A DNA stretch of 64,000 nt, taken from the NCBI GenBank assembly GCA_009695065.1, contig SIBR01000015.1:1-64000 (forward strand), in the 5' to 3' direction. How positions within the stretch are numbered: the stretch's first letter is position 1; each line of letters starts with the position of its first letter. The notes under the pieces were generated by a model, which worked only from the letters and a program-made list of their open reading frames with translations, was not told the DNA's origin and made no database searches. Both the position numbers and the translations under genes were made by a program. Shown one piece after another: positions 62,655 through 64,000 of the stretch. The stretch comes from Opitutus sp. GTDB lineage: Bacteria > Verrucomicrobiota > Verrucomicrobiae > Opitutales > Opitutaceae.

Positions 62655-63166
62655 CACGGCGAAGGGCAGCCGGGAAGCGGTTGCAGGGCGGCGGGCGGGA
62701 GGGCCTGTAACTGGCGCCGTAACGTGTCCCAGCACGGTCGCTGAAATCGCGGACGCGCGATCACTTCGCGCAAGGGCACCGTCACAAATTCCCGTCCGAG
62801 CAGATGCGGGTGCGGCAACTGCAGCGCGGGGGTCGCGCGCGTTTCGCCCTCGAATGCCAGCAAATCGAAATCGAGCGTACGGGGTCCCCAGCGGGTCGTG
62901 CGCACCCGGCCGAATTCCTGTTCGATTTCGAGGAGCAGGGTCAGCAATGCCTCCGGTTCGAGCGTGGTCTCGACGCCGATCGCCAAGTTGAGAAAGGGCG
63001 GCTGCTCCATCGGGCTAACCGGATCGGTTTCGTGGACCGACGAGGATTCGAGCGCGATCATACCCGGGGCTTTTCGCAGTCGTTCGATCGCGGCGCGCAG
63101 CGTGGCACAGCGATCGCCAAGATTGGCCCCGCCGCCGATGAACGCCTGCCGGACGACCGCGCTCAT
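62654..63166 (-). CDS. folK: 2-amino-4-hydroxy-6-hydroxymethyldihydropteridine pyrophosphokinase
   Basis: A protein of 170 residues. Characteristic stretches are AFIGGGANLGDRCATLRAAI, the pterin-binding SSVHETDPVSPMEQPPFLNL, and the signature RTTRWGPRTLDFDLLAFEGE with the Mg-binding Asp pair. LPHPHLLGREFVTVPLREV completes the fold. It transfers pyrophosphate from ATP to the pterin in folate synthesis. The start overlaps the folB stop by 4 nt. Confidence 0.95.
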   Translation of the reverse strand: MSAVVRQAFIGGGANLGDRCATLRAAIERLRKAPGMIALESSSVHETDPVSPMEQPPFLNLAIGVETTLEPEALLTLLLEIEQEFGRVRTTRWGPRTLDFDLLAFEGETRATPALQLPHPHLLGREFVTVPLREVIARPRFQRPCWDTLRRQLQALPPAALQPLPGCPSP

Positions 63167-63537
63167 CCGCCCGCCATGCTGCGCTCGCGCCGGATCCGCA
63201 CAGCGACGCCGGCAAATTGAAAATCGACGGGGGGCCGCGGTTTGAGGACCTCGACGGTCACGGCGCGGACCTGCGGGAAGGTGGCGAGCAGTCCCGCGGC
63301 AATGCTTTCCGCGAGGGTTTCGATGAGATATTTGCGCGAGCCGCCGATCACGTTGCGCACCACGGACTGTACCGCACAGTAGTCGATGGTGAGATCCAGC
63401 CGGTCGGATTCGCCCGCCGGCCCGAGTGGCAGTTCGAGTTCCACGGTGGCGGAGAACGGCTGGGCGGTCTCCGCCTCGGCGGGCAACACGCCGTGACGGC
63501 CGAGAAAATGCAGTTCGCGGAGAATCAGGCGGTCCAT
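63163..63537 (-). CDS. folB: Dihydroneopterin aldolase
   Basis: A protein of 124 residues. The start MDRLILRELHFLGRHGVLPA, the middle LDLTIDYCAVQSVVRNVIGG and IETLAESIAAGLLATFP (with the active-site Glu) and the end EVLKPRPPVDFQFAGVAVRI match FolB. It cleaves 7,8-dihydroneopterin to 6-hydroxymethyl-dihydropterin and glycolaldehyde, the step before FolK. The start overlaps the folP 3' end by 13 nt and the stop overlaps folK by 4 nt, so the operon is tightly coupled. Confidence 0.94.
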   Translation of the reverse strand: MDRLILRELHFLGRHGVLPAEAETAQPFSATVELELPLGPAGESDRLDLTIDYCAVQSVVRNVIGGSRKYLIETLAESIAAGLLATFPQVRAVTVEVLKPRPPVDFQFAGVAVRIRRERSMAGG

Positions 63538-64000
63538 GAGGAGGGAGTGGGAAAGCCGAGCCCCGTCTTGATCGCGTCGGTCATGCGGACGAAGCGGGCC
63601 ATCGGCGCAACGTCGTGCACGCGAACCATCGCGCAACCCTTCTGGATGGACCAGACCACGGTGGCGCCGGTGCCTTCGCTGCGGTCGTCCGGCGTGGTGC
63701 CGAGAACTTTTCCGATAGTCGATTTGCGCGAGGTGCCCACGAGCACAGGATGGCCCAAGGCCACGATGCGGTCGAGGTGGTTCAGTACCTCGAGATTTTG
63801 GGCCACGTCCTTCGCGAAACCGAAACCGGGATCGAGCCAGATCTGGTGGGCGGAAATCCCGGCGCGCCCGGCGAGGCCCAGGCTGAGTTGCAGGTCGAGC
63901 AGCACGTCCGTCCAGAAATCGCCGTAGGCCCGGTCCGGGCGGTTGTGCATGAGGATGACGGGGCAACCGAGGCGCGCGACGGCTTCCGCCATCGGCGTGA
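63525..64000 (-). CDS. folP: Dihydropteroate synthase, C-terminal part (runs off the right edge)
   Basis: The visible 158 or so residues are the C-terminal half of a TIM-barrel dihydropteroate synthase. CPVILMHNRPD is the substrate-adjacent HMxG-like region. HQIWLDPGFGFAKDVAQNLE is the pterin-binding DPGxGF motif. PVLVGTSRKSTIGKVLG is the SRK motif, followed by GCAMVRVHDVAPMARFV. The frame is open to the last base, so the N terminus with the first pterin-binding motif lies beyond the window. It condenses the pterin with p-aminobenzoate. First visible gene of the folate operon. Confidence 0.94.
   Translation of the reverse strand, partial: TPMAEAVARLGCPVILMHNRPDRAYGDFWTDVLLDLQLSLGLAGRAGISAHQIWLDPGFGFAKDVAQNLEVLNHLDRIVALGHPVLVGTSRKSTIGKVLGTTPDDRSEGTGATVVWSIQKGCAMVRVHDVAPMARFVRMTDAIKTGLGFPTPSSWTA

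Noticed and set aside
1..64000. CRISPR arrays, tRNA or rRNA genes, insertion sequences
   Set aside because: No regularly spaced repeats, no cloverleaf sequence and no transposase domain were recognised. Small or divergent examples could have been missed by eye.

Overview
High-GC bacterial chromosome segment. The gene content points to the Verrucomicrobiota, most likely a free-living member of the Opitutaceae. The indicators are a Planctomycete/Verrucomicrobia-type c-type cytochrome PSCyt1-DUF1549-DUF1553 protein next to a DUF1501 protein, several Tat-exported Gfo/Idh/MocA and sugar-related proteins, a secreted ceramidase-like hydrolase, a TonB-dependent receptor, and very high GC with dense ATGA-type gene overlaps. 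No 16S rRNA, tRNA or ribosomal protein genes were seen, so the taxonomic call is inference.

Layout. About 0.1-12.1 kb is one long minus-strand cell-surface glycan/glycosylation cluster: three large GT-C (GT39/ArnT-like) membrane glycosyltransferases, a drastically shortened paralogue, a broken fourth GT-C gene, polyprenyl-phosphate GT2 enzymes and a DegT-type sugar aminotransferase, joined by 4-nt start/stop overlaps. About 12.2-19.8 kb is mostly housekeeping: VTT-domain membrane protein, xseA, msrB, a sugar oxidoreductase/isomerase pair, apt, a 2-hydroxyacid dehydrogenase and a GYF-RDD protein. About 20-31.8 kb holds truncated genes (histidine kinase, sulfotransferase), an AtoE-type transporter, a ceramidase-like hydrolase, a cyclophilin, a threonine-dehydratase-like enzyme, a broken beta-propeller gene, a YhbY-like protein, an RsuA-type pseudouridine synthase and an exported or membrane-anchored hydrolase.

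About 30.3-44.7 kb contains the DUF1501/DUF1549 pair, a Tat-exported protein of unknown function, msrP-msrQ, a TonB-dependent receptor, a protein with three copies of an undescribed module, an amidohydrolase and a WxxGxW-repeat protein. About 44.9-53.2 kb carries asnS, secreted carbohydrate-related proteins and a small toxin-antitoxin locus with a duplicated leader. About 53.3-57 kb is a methylcitrate operon (prpB-prpC-prpD) for propionyl-CoA use. It is followed by an ABC transporter plus DUF3299 exported protein (possible metal uptake), a double-ACT protein, a CDF cation exporter, and the folate operon folP-folB-folK-folC, which runs off the right edge.

The main oddity is a set of broken or internally deleted genes, densest between 3.3 and 20.6 kb (GT2, mini GT-C, GT-C with a perfect 46-bp tandem duplication, FAD oxidoreductase, DUF115, histidine kinase, sulfotransferase) plus a beta-propeller gene at 25.9-27.5 kb. 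Long intact genes lie beside them. This may be real decay of a variable surface-glycan locus, or local mis-assembly of strain variants; the sequence alone cannot decide. Several unrelated palindromic elements sit in intergenic gaps, two of them inside apparent operons.
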